Shown: piece after piece, positions 1 to 13,300 of the stretch
Numbering within the stretch: the stretch's first letter is position 1
Layout of the letters: each line of letters begins with the position of its first letter
Program-made: the position numbers and the translations under genes
Assembly (NCBI GenBank): GCA_030248195.1
Contig: JASAND010027809.1
Span: forward strand, 1-64,000
Reading direction: 5' to 3'
Length of the DNA: 64,000 nucleotides
Source of the DNA: Trissonchulus latispiculum
Lineage: Eukaryota > Nematoda > Enoplea > Enoplida > Ironidae
The notes under the pieces: model-generated
What the model was told of the DNA's origin: nothing
The model's database searches: none
The model's input: the letters and a program-made list of their open reading frames with translations, nothing else

Positions 1-1016
1 ACAGATACAATAGTCTGTGTGGCTCTTTATGCACTCGATCTAGCTTAAGGTTTTAAAGCACACAGATAAGGATTAGTGGAAGGCTGCATCTGGTAAAAAA
101 TGTTGAAATCCTAATGCGGTGTTGGTGATCTCAAGCAAAATGTTGTCCTGCTATTTGAGCCGAGTGACAAAGTTAGCTAAGTTGCGCTGTGCTGCCAACT
201 GTATTTGGCTATATCATTGAACAGCAAGCTTGGGGTTTGCCTAGCTTTGGTACAGAGGCTGTTGCCGTATTTATTTCTTGTACTGAAGATTTGTGCTGTA
301 TCGAGCTAGCCTAGCTCCTCGAGCTAGCTGCCAGATACGGCAATGCTGAAGCTCATCGGTCATTCGCGAAAAGAGTTAAAAAATTAACTCTTTTAACTCT
401 ACTATCTCATGAACGACACGTAGAGTTAAAAGGCTGCAGAGTTGAATTTAGCTCTAATCTTCTCATGATCGGATTAAATTTAACTCGTTTAGCCCGCTCA
501 AGACATTTTACACTGAATTTTAGCCCCCGTCTCAACCAGTAAGCAGACAACAACAAATACCTTTAATAGGAACAAATTGATGGTACCCTTTGACTTGTAC
601 ACATTTACGGAAGGTCACACTAATAATAATTATTATAAAGCAGTAAAGTAAAAGCGCATGGAGAAATCAAAACATAAACAGACAGTCATAGCTAAGATCC
701 GCAGTACTGACATAAAAACTTTTGAACGAACTAAAATACCATCTTCTAAACATCGAATAGCAAATGAAAACATGACTGCAAACAAAGATCAAACAACGGA
801 CCACATAAAACGATAAGCAAAGTAAACTATAAAGTTGCACACACAAATTAAAAACCGAAATACCAAACATACAAAATTAATACAATACCAAACACTATAC
901 CAAAATGAAAGCAGTACAAAACACCATACCAAAATAAATGCACTTAGTATATACATAATACGTACAGCTGAATAGAATTATGCTGACGAACACGATGGAA
1001 GTGCAACAAGTGCAAC
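1..1016. other. AT-rich stretch with a piece of a GAGTTAA palindromic repeat
   Basis: No gene is visible. Bases about 345-530 (the segment containing 'attcgcgaaaagagttaa') are built from inverted GAGTTAAA / TTTAACTC words. They match, in inverted orientation, the segment near 13083-13275 of the longer repeat described at 11558-13393, so this looks like a truncated copy. The remaining bases, including the A-rich part at 560-1000, show no recognisable signal. Confidence 0.5.
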
Positions 1017-1329
1017 ATGTTCTGGCAATTTCCTGGCGCATCCATCTGGAACTGTCACTCATGGACTCATAAATTGGTCACCCTTCCATGCGATGGCAGG
1101 AGAGGTAGGTATGTACATATGGCGGGGAAGGTATGTACATATGGCGGGGAAGGTATGTACATGAGGGCATCAGGTTTGATATATGTATGTACAGTTCGTA
1201 TCATACGTGGTAGGAAAGTACGTAAGTATGTACACATCGTCCGAGAGCGGAGGGAGAGTCACCCCCCCCCCCAGTTTTTCACATTAAAAAGTCACATTCA
1301 GCGAAACTGGATTGTGTAGTATGAACAGT

Positions 1330-2185
1330 GCCTAGGTATGTATATGTGTATAGTGGGAACGATGTCACGAACGATGTCATGTGGAGGACCCACGTATGTA
1401 TATGTGTATATGTGTGTACAGTGTGAGCGATGTCACGAACGATGTCATGGGGGACCCATGTATGTATATGTGTTTACAGTGTGAGCGATGTCACGAACGA
1501 TGTCATGGGGGACCCATGTATGTATATGTATATATGTGTGTACAGTGTGAGCTATGTCACGAAAGATGTCATGGGGGGACCCATGTATGTATATGTGTAT
1601 ATGTGTGTACAGTGTGAGCGATGTCATGAACGATGTTAGGGGGGGACCCATGTATGTATATGTGTATATGTGTGTACAATGTGAGCGATGTCACGAACGA
1701 TGTCATGGGGGACCAATGTATGTATATGTGTATATGTGTGTACAGTGTGAGCGATGTCACGAACGATGTCATGGGGGACCCATGTATGTATATGTGTATA
1801 TGTGTGTACAGTGTGAGCGATGTCACGAACGATGTCATGGGGGGACCCATGTATGTATATGTGTATATGTGTGTACAGTGTGAACGATGTCACGAACGAT
1901 GTCATGGGGGACCCATGTATGCATATGTGTATATGTGTGTACAGGGTGAGCGATGTCATGAACGATGTCATGGGGGTACCCATGTATGCATATGTGTATA
2001 TGTGTGTACAGTGTGAGCGATGTCACGAACGATGTCATGGGGGGACCCATGTATGCATATGTGTATATGTGTGTACAGTGTGAACGATGTCACGAACGAT
2101 GTCATGAGGGGACCCATGTATGTATATGTGTATAAGTGTGTACAGCTTGAGCGATGTCACGAACGATGTCATGGGGACCCATGTA
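1330..2185. repeat. Minisatellite, about 13 copies of a 60-67 bp unit
   Basis: The unit contains the invariant core 'gagcgatgtcacgaacgat', then 'gtcatgggggacccatgta', then a run of 'tatgtgtg' type dinucleotides. Copies are adjacent and differ by a few substitutions and by loss of one 'tatatgtg' step. Long ORFs read through it on both strands only because the unit length is often a multiple of three, and they are not genes. A shorter related repeat ('ggtatgtacatatggcgggga') occurs just upstream at about 1105-1165. Confidence 0.95.
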
Positions 2186-2186
2186 C

Positions 2187-2187
2187 G

Positions 2188-2258
<71 letters not shown>
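2187..2258. repeat. (TA)n microsatellite
   Basis: About 70 bp of almost pure TA dinucleotides directly abut the last minisatellite unit. They may have grown from the 'tatatgtg' part of that unit. Confidence 0.95.
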
Positions 2259-2261
<3 letters not shown>

Positions 2262-3910
2262 CGTTTTGCCATCGCATGGATTATCTACCATTCGTACCTC
2301 TTTCTGTCCACATGTGGACATGATCCAATGGTCCTTTCTGACATGGTGAACACTGTCATGGCTTTCGCCATTAAAACCAATAGATTGAAATCCCGACAGC
2401 TTATCCTGAAGTCCGCCAAGTCAGGGCAATTTTTGCTGAAGCATAACTTGAGCAGCATTTATGTGATTGTCATTAACCCTCTTCTGCCCAAGACTTCTCG
2501 GGGAATCGGCTGAAACTGGACGATTTTACATTTTTGGCTCCCACTTTTTACTGAGAGAGATGGGACTACCACCAATCGATAGAGAATTAAATTATCTACA
2601 TTTTTAAATGCGACGTTTTTGGGTCTCCGATGTACCAACAAAAAGATAGAAGCCGTCAAAGTCGGGAAAAGTACGAATTTTTGCTAAACTTTCGTTGCAG
2701 AAAAATACTTACAACTTTGCTATTCCGAATATTCTTTGACTCCTTACGGTATTAGAGATAACACCAAAAACTTATTTTCGGGGTCAAAAATGGACCATTT
2801 TTTGAAAAATCAGAAATCAGATTTTGACAGCTTCAACAAGACAGGTCGGATTGCTATGAGCGCGGATTTCTCTGAACTCATAAACTAAATTAGAAGGCAG
2901 CTTTGCAAACACATTCTTGGGACAATTGCCGAGGACTAATTTACAGGGGTTTGAGTTTGATCACTTGGTTTGAAGAAATCAGCATAAAAACTTGTACATT
3001 TTGAAGAAAATAGGAACAAAACCTACGTTTTCCTTAAACTATTGAGCTTTGTATATTAAACATTTACAAAAAATAAGGCTTATAGAAATCAAATTTGTTT
3101 GTAATTTTCAGTTACGCGAGAAAAATGGAATTTTTGCAAAGACTTAAAGCTGTCTAACTCAAAATTTTGCGGTCACACAATTAGCATGCTGGCTGCGGTC
3201 GCGGTGGCGGGCGGTCGCGGTCACGACTACTGCGGTCGCGGGGCGGTCACGGTCAAGAAAAATGCCATCTCCAACTCTGATCTCCCGGACATAGTCATTG
3301 GCATAAATATTTTATTATTACGCAAAGCCTTTAATGCTTATGCATTGATTGACAAACTGTTTATGCGAAAACAATGTTTACAGTTTACTACAACAATCTG
3401 CAAATCTATCTTTCCGTAAAGAGCGTGAGCTGCTTCCAATAAATAATTATATATTGTCAAGCTTCAAATTTCGACATAGTTTAAAGAGTGATGATCATTC
3501 CTAATTTTATTGGTAATAATACTAAGTGTATGATATAAATAGTAGTTTGCGATCATATCCAAGTTAGGAGTGGACAGTGTTACATAAACACTCCTGCGGC
3601 AGTTGCTCCCCAGCTGTAAAAAATAAATAACAATGAATAAACTGAACTCTTACAAAATTACTACAAGAAAATAGACTATCTTCAAAACGTTGCCTAAATA
3701 CTGATTTTACAGACCGATCGAGGTCCCAACACCTTTGCGATAGCATAGCATCCTCAGAACTAACGAAAATGAAGATGAAATAGATGTAGTTAGCTGTGAA
3801 CGCCAAATTTTTGTTTGAAAGTTTTACTACTTCACTATGTACATTTTTAAAGCGTTAATTTTGCTCGATGCATGCCATAGAGCACTTATAAATATGCAAA
3901 AATATCCAAA
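2259..3910. other. Non-coding stretch with a GCGGTC-rich island
   Basis: No exon or RNA gene is recognisable. At about 3185-3262 the sequence is made of short words such as 'gcggtcgcggtc'. A similar island occurs at 46505-46570. Each is embedded in AT-rich DNA, so these are probably interiors or ends of small transposable elements. The rest shows no feature I can support. Confidence 0.45.
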
Positions 3911-3914
3911 TTTA

Positions 3915-4005
3915 AGAAGTGGGTCAAGTGGGTCGACGAAATCTCAGTCGGTCGCGGGTCGCGGGTCGCGGGTACCCGCGGGTCACAAAATTTCGACCCA
4001 CTTCC
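3915..4005. repeat. Small inverted-repeat element rich in GGTCGCGGG words
   Basis: The segment begins 'gaagtgggtc' and ends 'gacccacttc', which are inverted copies. Inside it has three 'ggtcgcg' steps and 'gggtacccgcgggtc'. It resembles the ends of the hAT-like MITEs elsewhere in the window, but I could not define a target duplication. Confidence 0.4.
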
Positions 4006-4152
4006 AACTCTGCCACCACATGCCTTCACCGTCACCACCATCGAGTTAGCAACAGCAAGACTAGAAATTATTAGTGTTGTTAACTAATCGAAAAACAGCC
4101 ATTCCAACCACAGCTTTTTAATTTCAAACAAAAATAAGCAACAACTCAAAAA

Positions 4153-4347
4153 TCATTCACTAGAAGTTTCCCAATCGCTTTCTTTTTCTTCTTCCTCTCC
4201 TGCTTCATCCGTTGTTTCCTCTCTTTCCTCTGACTTAGGCTTCGACTTTTTTCTTCGACTATAAAGCCACACAAATAGGATCAATAGGCCGGGAATGCAA
4301 AGAAACAGAACTCCAAGACAGCCAGCGAAAATCCCAAACGAAATCAT
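4153..4347 (-). CDS. Terminal exon: transmembrane helix and acidic cytoplasmic tail
   Basis: An AG acceptor precedes the ATG at 4347. The product has about 22 hydrophobic residues (SFGIFAGCLGVLFLCIPGLL and following), then the basic stop-transfer run SRRKKSKPKS, then a Glu-rich tail ending ETSSE and a TGA. The helix-basic-acidic order fits the C terminus of a type I membrane protein. An alternative acceptor two bases upstream would give a phase 1 start. Confidence 0.6.
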   Translation of the reverse strand: MISFGIFAGCLGVLFLCIPGLLILFVWLYSRRKKSKPKSEEREETTDEAGEEEEKESDWETSSE

Positions 4348-7300
4348 CTCTACAACAAAAATAGAAAAACAAACAATTTACCAAAATTACAAAACAGAAT
4401 CGGTTTGTCCCCGGTGGAAGACACTAAACCAAACTGGGTGTCGATTTCTATCTAACAGATTCCGTTTTAATATCTAACACTATATATATCTTTCCGTTTG
4501 CTGAAAAGTACACACAATGTTGGTTTGATCGAAAAAGTAACAACCCGATTTCTGAACTCCTTCTGGCAACTTGGTTGAGTTGTTTTTGACCAACCTTACG
4601 GGGCCAGTTTCCTTCCACTTAGCACCTTCGGGTGATGATCATCACACTGTGATGTCTAATGCAGCAAACAACAACAAGACTGCATAGTAATTATTACAGT
4701 ACAGTACAATAAAGTACAGAGCACTGTAGTAATCACCACCGGAAGCTTCAGCCGCACTTCGATTTTTTATTTCTATACTTTTACCAGAGAAATACATAAA
4801 CTGCGCATACGATTAGCCCTTATTTCTGCCTCGGATTCTTGCGGTTTAATGTAGACGGTAATCAGCGGTCCAACTTTCTTGGTAGCAGCCAATCGTACAG
4901 CTGGAGTTGTTGTTGGCGGCAGCACTGAAACGCAATTGATAAATCTGATAAACAGCCAATTTTCAATTGAAATAATTTATTTCCCTGTTGAACTTCAACT
5001 TCCTCCCAATATTTCCAAACTTGCAGAAAAGAATAAAATACAAATATGTGTACCACAGAACGGAGAGTCTTTGACTTGTTGCTTTCAGCTAACTTTTAAT
5101 AAAATTTTGTAGAGCTGTGGGGTAAATAATGTGTCCAATTTCACAGCAAGATATAGCAATTTAACCTGTTAAAATGTTGGCAGTTCACTTTAATTTTAAA
5201 ACCAAAAATCTAACACCTGCATCTCTTGTTTGCAATAAGCTCAATTCAACAAACCGAATTGGACTGGATTGGATAAAGCTTACTGTTAACACAAACACAG
5301 AATCTAGCCTCCCCAGGCCAGCTGTCCTCACAAGTCGGGGTTGGATCCGCCTTTAGATCCCACAGCTTACAAGTACTTCCACCCATGTGTTGGACGGGTC
5401 CCATCCCGATCCCACCGTAGCTGTTGTCCGAAGGATAGACACATTTCCGTCGGCCCGGGGTTGCAGCGCTGAGATAGTCCAGAAGCACTCGTTGCTGCAC
5501 AGGGTCCATCTCCATAACTGCAGAAAAGTTGCACTGATATGTGGTCCCTAGGGTCGGTTCATGACCGCAGGCTTGAATGCAGGTCTCTCCCGGATCCCCG
5601 GCTGTCCAAACCAACGTCTTATCGCCTCGCACAGCTGCAACAAAAGTGTTAGTAGGTCAAATGTGATGAGTTTTAGGTCAGATGTGGCGGCGAATGTCGG
5701 GTGAAATGGGATAAGCTTTAGATTTATGCTAAGGATCGGAGGTGCTGGACTGGTAATTAAATCTTTTAATTCCTAGGTAAAATGTTGGCATAGTCATGAA
5801 AAAATTTAAAATTCATAGAGCGTTTCAAAGCATTCGAACTCAGGGCATAAGTTGCGTACATAAGTTTTCAGTTTCTCCGAAATATTAAAACATTTAGCAC
5901 CCAACTGAAAATATATACTTAACTTATAATATTACACATATACTTAATGAGCGTTGAACACGCACTGTACACAATAATTAAATGATACAAATTTTAATCA
6001 TGCATTGTAATTGAAACGGTATAACTTTCGACAAAAATTAATTACAACTTTATTAAAAATTTGTCATAATTAATTACTTAATTAACATAAAGTAGAGTCC
6101 TGAGGTGGGAGTTTGTCCCCAGGAACTTATGAGGGGCTTGTATCTTCAACTGAAATTGTCAGGGGGGCTTGCACCTCAAGACTAAATTACAGAAAATTTT
6201 CGAAAAATTAACACCAATTTCATTAAAATTTTCGATTATTTCTTAAATTTGCAACAAAATCTTCAATTTTGAAAAAATTTCAAAAGTTTGCCTGATCTTC
6301 ACGAAAACATAAATCTTAGCTAAAACATTCCGGCGTATCCGGAAATTTAATAAAAATATTGTTAAAAACTAATTCTTCAGGCCATTTATTGCTTATCCCT
6401 TGATCAGTTATTTTCGTCACCCCTCGTCTCCGACGGCGGTAGGGCTTGTACCTAAGCCGGGTTGGGGGGGGCTTGGACCCCCAACCCCTCCCCCCGCGTT
6501 AAACTATGGTTATAATACCTCGCAGTTGTTTCTTTTTGGCTGGACACGGATTTATACATTTCGTGTAGCTTTTGTTATTGCGTTCATAGTGAGGCAATAG
6601 TATACAGCTAGGAACATTAGGAACCTAAACATACAATGTACAATAATGACCAAATTATGCTAACTGGTGTTTCAACAAAGTTTGCTAGAATAATCTTTGA
6701 TTTATGATATATGGAAAGAGCGAAGAACACCAGCAAGCTAACTCTGCGTTAAAACTCATTCTTCTCAGCGACAAATATACTTAAAGGCGATATATACTAA
6801 GGCAGACGCATACCTGAGCGTAACTTTCGCAAAACTTATAAGCAATTTAGTTCAAATTTGGTACATATACATTTGAGCACATTTCTGATTGATCTGCAGC
6901 AAACTTTTAAAATTTTAAAAATTTGAAATTTGTACGTTTTCCAAGGGTGACCAAGGGGAACCGAAACCTTTTTGTTTCCGATTTCGCTGTAAAAGTTGCA
7001 TATAGGGGTTTTCTGGATCGCTGATCACGAATCTCAAAACCGATTTCCGATCCAGTTTTTCGTTAGCTAAAGCTTAAGGAATTTACAACTTTAGCATATC
7101 TAGCCAGCGAAAAGCTGGATCGGAAAACGGTTTTCAGATTCGTGATCAGCGACCCAGAAAACCCCTATATGCAACATTTCAGCGAAATCGGAGACAAAAC
7201 ATTTTTGGTTCCCCTTCCCTTGGAAAACGTAAAAATTTAGAATTTTTAAAATTTTAAAATTTTGCTGTAGACCGATCAGAATTGTGCTCAAATGCATCCA

Positions 7301-10300
7301 TACCAACTTTGAACTAAATCGGCTAAGTTTTGCGAAAGTTACACTCAGGTGAGCGTCAGCCTTAGTATCGCCTACCTAGGCCAATTCAAATTGGAGCCAA
7401 TTATACACTGTATAAATTGTTATATATCTATATAATAAATAAATATTACATTTACATAGTGAAATTATATATATTTAAAGAAGGAAGAAGGAGCAATAGC
7501 CGAGAAACTTTTCAAGAACGAATCCAGTAGAGTTAAGTAGAGCAAAAAGTAACACTTTCATTCCCTTTTAACTCCTCTCACGCTGATCTATGAATTTCAT
7601 GAAATGGATCGCGTCAAATTGAGCTCGCTTAAGGTGGTGATTCCTTTTGGGCACATATTGTTGATTGACGGTTCAAATCAAGATGAAATTTGATGAAACT
7701 TTCCAAAATAAGTTCTTTTAGCATTTTAACACACTCCGCGCAATCTCTTATCAAAAATTCGACGTCTCCGTTCAGGGTGGTTTTAGTCAATTTTTGACAG
7801 TTAAGCAGTTGCTGTACAGCTATGATTATATTCATTCGAAAGATCTTGTTGAGCTCTACATTTTTGCTTTTTGAAGTACCTTTCTAGCTTCTCGCTATCG
7901 TGAGATATAGTCGATTTTCCTATTTTGACGTTGAAAACTTGTCATGTTTGCAGAAATCAAATAATGTGCCATTTCTTGAGCTACGTAAGCCGTAAAATTA
8001 AACTTCGGGTGTCAATTTGAAGGTCTCGTCGAGACCGATTATCCGTGACACTATAATCTTCTAACTGCAACCCCGTACGTTCCTATCATAGAAAATGTAG
8101 TTTTTGCAAAAACATGACCAAATTTTTTCCAGCGATTATGGAGCATTTACTATGCAAGCTAGATGGTTGCCACTTACTGGACGTGTTTTACACTAAAATA
8201 CCCAGGGACCCTTTTTTAGTTGTCCCGATTGCTGCTTTCTAGCCAAAGTGGTCGCTTGCCAAAGTTTGGAAAAGTAGGCAAAATCCAGGTAGCGCATACA
8301 TTTTAGCTAATTTCTTTATAACGAAGAGCGGTTTCATAATAACTAAAAAAGGGTCCCCAGCTATTTGATAGTGGAATCGAATGATGTAGGCGACGCCTCA
8401 CGAAAAAATTTACTTTAGTCTGCAAAAAATCTGGAAAATTACATTACTTCGAAAATGCAGTAAAATAATTTCCAAGAATTAAAGTTAGTTTTGTTGTATT
8501 CATCAGAAAGAGCAAACGCTAAGCTACATTTTGATATAAAAATGGCTTCTTAACTCCAAGCAATGGTTGAGTAATAATGGTTCAAAGTTGATCTCTCCAA
8601 AAGGAATCACCACCTTAAGGGGGCGTTTGCATTACCGGGAACGGTTCTCCTGAGTTTATTTTCCAACGAATCTATTTAAAACTTTCGGCATAGGTAACTG
8701 GTGCTAAATGCTAACAATATGTAGAATTTGAATAATCCAGTGCTTGGCTTGCGACTTACACAAGAGGGATAAGCTGAAATTTTCAAAACGCTGTCACTCA
8801 TTAACGGCTGAATGAAATTAGCTCAAATTTGGCACAAATGCGTAAATGAACATAACGCAGGGGCAATTTTTTCAGTTTTTCGATTTATGCAGTTTTGAGT
8901 ATTTTATGAGTATTCGAAAACTTTGAAAGTCAATATAATCACAGAATATACGATTTAAACAAAAACTAAAAAAATTGCCCCTGCGTACCCGTCAAATAAA
9001 CGTGCATGCAAAATTTGAGCGAGTTTGGTCGTAGCATGTATGAGAAAATCAAAATGAAAAATTTCGCACTAATCACTTCAGTTTTTCGCAAATATTATGC
9101 TTTTAATAAGTCGCACAGTGTATTTCATAAAATAATAAACAAATCCAACACAAAAGCAACGTGAAAAGCCCTGTGGAATTCATTGCCGAACGATTGGTTT
9201 TTACATTAGCATTCGCGTTGGGAATGGTAAACGTAACTTTGTCATATATTCAACCGCCTGTAACTTTTGATTGCAACCACTTACAGGAGAGAATTTTTTT
9301 TTTCAACGGACTTTTTTTTGCTCTTTCACCTAGTGCATTTGACGTTGTCGTTTGAAGCTTTAATAAAATTTCGAAATTTTAAGGCATACCGGTAGCTACT
9401 CAAGCACGTGGTCTCAGTTGCCGAAATTTTGTCAAACGATGCCCCGCCAACCAAAGTAAGCTTAGTTGGGATTTCTTTAAAATTGAGCTATCGGTCTTAA
9501 TTCTATATCTATAATCCCGATAATGCAAGTGCCACCTTAAGGTCCAGAGTTACAAGCACAAAATGTGTTCTACAACCGCTACGAGAACCCAAACGTTCTA
9601 GCCTGAATGAGCATACAAAATTAGTAAATTTTTAAAATTTTAAAGTTTTAACATTTTAAATATATTTAGTTATAATCTTATACCTGAGGATGAGAGCGAC
9701 AGGCCCTCAACCAGATGGGATCTTTGGCTCCACCGCGATATCCCAGTTTCATCATTCGATTTATTCCCTGATGCGGTCCTTCCACTTTACAGGCCACCAG
9801 CCCTTCCGGATTTTGAGGATCCTTTTCCGGTAGTTTTGTCCGGACCTCTGCCAGGGTATCTACCAGGACGTCGCCGCGGCAAAAGGGGACATTATCCCGC
9901 CAACAGCTGCAGTCAGCGAACGCGGATACCTCACAGGCGTCGGGCAGCGTACAGAGATACAGTTGAACTAAAGCAAAGAGCAGCAAAAGGTCAGTGTTAA
10001 GTATCCTACATTTTGCTTGACTTGCATACGAATCATGAATTCTGTAAGCTAAAAAGCTTGTTCTATCTTCTGTGCAATCTGCTAACCAAGATCTCATATG
10101 TATTTTACATGGGACAAAGCAGCATTATGTTCACTTTTTATTCTGCCGTCATATATAAGTAACCATCATATACATGGAATAGGAAATGTGCACGAAAAGG
10201 GTTTGTTAATGACTGAAAATTTATTTCAATTGCAGCAGCGCATTACAGAGATGAAACCGGGTCACCGGGTCACCGGGTCACCGAGTCACCGGGTCAGTTC

Positions 10301-13300
10301 GGGTCACTACATGGACCGGGTCACCGGGTCACCGGGTCAGGAGCTCTGACCCGGTCTTGACCCGGTATTTTTGATTGGAGGATTTTTTGCTGTTATAGGA
10401 TATTTTTCAAAGTTTTACCAATTTTTGCCAACTGAAAACTTCAACAATTACTCAAAAACTAGCAATAGAAATATTAACTAAGCTATGTAGTTTACTTCAC
10501 ATTATTGAGTGCAAAACTGTGCAAACCGTTTTGATTTTTTCCGGCTTTAGTTACAATATTCACTTTCCAATGCTACTACTTTAAGGAAAGCAAAACTTTT
10601 GCCCAACTTGATATTTTAGTCGTCAAAAATGTCCAAAATGTGAAAAACACTCACCGCACCCCAATAAAGTATTTTTAATTTTTTGCAAGCTTAAACCTGA
10701 TTTTTCAAAAATACCGGGTCACCGGGTCAGTAAATAGTGACCCGGTTTCATCTCTGGCGCATTCATTTTCTACAAATTTGATCATTCTTGATTTCTCTTT
10801 TGAACATTACATACATGACCGCAAATTAACAGGCAAGGCACGGCACTCAGTTCTGTGTGAGGTAACAAACTTAATGGAAAAATGTAAAAAATAAAAAAAA
10901 CAAAAATACAAGAAAAGAGGATTTCTCACACTGAGGACTGAGATACATGCAGCGACAGAGACTGGCATAGCCTTCCTGAAACCCGCTACAGCTGGGCTTA
11001 ACCTGACCGTTACGAGACGGTAATTCACAGACAGTGTTTCCAGACGCTTGCCAACGAAGAGCCAAGCCCAGGTCGGTCTTATTATGGGACCTCAAAAATA
11101 GTTCTTCTGTACAACTTGGGATCATTTGTCCAGCAATATAGGAGAGTTCTTTATCACTGTGCTCTACGAGCATGCTATCCATGTAGCAAACCAGACCATT
11201 GTTACGCAGGCAGGCATTGTTACAGGATTCCCCGTAGAAGGATTCAACCCAGAAGTAGTTTTTCCATTGAAAAGGAACTGAAAATATCAACTAATAGATC
11301 AGTGGTAGGTAATGTGAATACATATTTGTTTTAGAGAGTATATTGCAGCTGCAGCTGCAGCTGCAAATAGTGTAGATTTGAAGCGGGCTGGTAGTGAAAC
11401 TGGAGCCCTGGTTTGGTCAAAAACAGTTACAAAACAGCAAATAACTGCCACGTTTGTCTTAAACAAATGACTAACACGAGATTAAACTCAAGTCTAGTTT
11501 ATACAGGAGATAAACACGACTGGTGCAAGCCACCTATAAGTTATATAATAAAACTAAGGGCCGTTTCGCGAATGGGTAGAGTAGAGTAGAGTCGAGTAGA
11601 GTTAACTCTTTTAACCCTATTCATGAATGCACAGAGTTAAATTTAACTCTGCCTGCTTTTAACTCTTTTAACTCTGCAGGGTTAAAAATCATACAGTTAA
11701 AAGAGTTAAAAATGGCAGAGTTAAAATTAACTCAGCATTTGCGAAAAGAGTCAAAACAGGGAGAGTTAAAATTAACTCTCTGCATACGTGAAATGAGTTA
11801 AAATAATTATGTACTTTTCACCATTTGAGAATTTTAGAAAAGCTTCCCTACGTTTGGAAAAATTTAAATTACGACAGCAAAAGAAGATATTTACTCTTTT
11901 ATTAATAGACATTTACTACATCGTCAATTTGGCGTCCGCGCGAATCCCGCTGTCCAACTTGCAGTTTTCAACCGATTTTGCTGAAATTTAGCACGGATGC
12001 ATTTCAGCAAAATAATTAACAAATCTGCAGCAAAATTTTAAAGTTTAAGCTTTCAAGTGGTTCAACATTGGTGAAACTACATTTTAAGAGGCATCAACTA
12101 AAGATTTTTTACGACTTTCATGAAAAGTTGTAGGATACAGGAATTTTCAGAGTTCGCTGAAAGTTTACGCTGTTTACGAATCTGAAGATAGTATTTTAGT
12201 CCAGGTTTTCGTTGTTTCTATTGCCAGCTTAACAACAAAGTGCTCATGAATATATAGTTGAGCCGAAAAACAGGTACCATGATTGTTTGGTGAGACCACG
12301 ACAGAGCCAAAAACCCTCTGTACATATTTTCAGCAAACTTTTTCAACATATTCTCTCGATCCTCATAAAAGACATGGACGATTTTGGTCAATTTCAACTA
12401 AACTTTAATACTAAAAGGGCAGGCGCAGCAAAATTAAATTGAAAAATATTTTTTTATTAAAATTCAATGGAGATTTCAAATTTGCATTGAAATGGTTGCC
12501 CTTAAAGTTTTGAAAGGACATGTTTAAATGTTACGCGAACTTTGCTCCAAGTGGTGATGCTCCACAGAATTACAGGATCAATTGTTATCCCAACTGTGAT
12601 TAGTTCACAGCAATTTTTATGGCAAATAGCCCTTTAATTAGTCCACTTTTGGAAAAATTGAGCTTTCGGTTGGTTGTAGTGTAGATTCGCCAGCAGCTCT
12701 CTCTCATAATACTTCAAATTAGCATTCATACATTGTTGTCAAATAAATGTGAAAAAATAATTTAGAGTTTATTACTTATTTATAATTATAATTATTTTTA
12801 AATTTAATTAATTTAATTTAATTTAATTATTATTTCTAATAATGCAGCATGTTTAAAACATTAGTTGTTCCCTCTATTTTTATTTATTTAGTAGCCTATT
12901 TCGTTGCTTTAGTGTAAATAATTCAGCAGAACATTGGCAAATGCTTAATAATTTTGAAGCATTTTGAACCATCCAATGAAATTATGTGCTGCGCTTTCAT
13001 TGGTTGGATCATCTTCTCATATTTAAAGCTTTATTACGTGCGCAAAATATGACAATAACAATGTAAAGGATAGATTTTTAACTCGTTTAACCCGCGTGCT
13101 GAGACGCGGGTTAAAATTCAATGTAAAATATCGTGAGCGAGTTAAAAGAGTTAAATTTAACCCATTCATGAAAAGGGTAGAGTTAAATTTAACTCTGCAG
13201 CTTTTTAACTCTACGTGTCGTTCACGAAAAGAGTAGAGTTAAAAGAGTTAATTTTTAACTCTTTTCGCGAATGACCGAAGGGTTAAAAATTTTAACTCTG

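Noticed and set aside
1381..2349. Stacked ORFs on both strands over the minisatellite
   Set aside because: They follow the unit length, encode the same repetitive words in several frames and have no independent start or splice signals.
12770..12850. AT-rich TTTAATT tract as an origin or scaffold attachment site
   Set aside because: Composition alone does not support either function.
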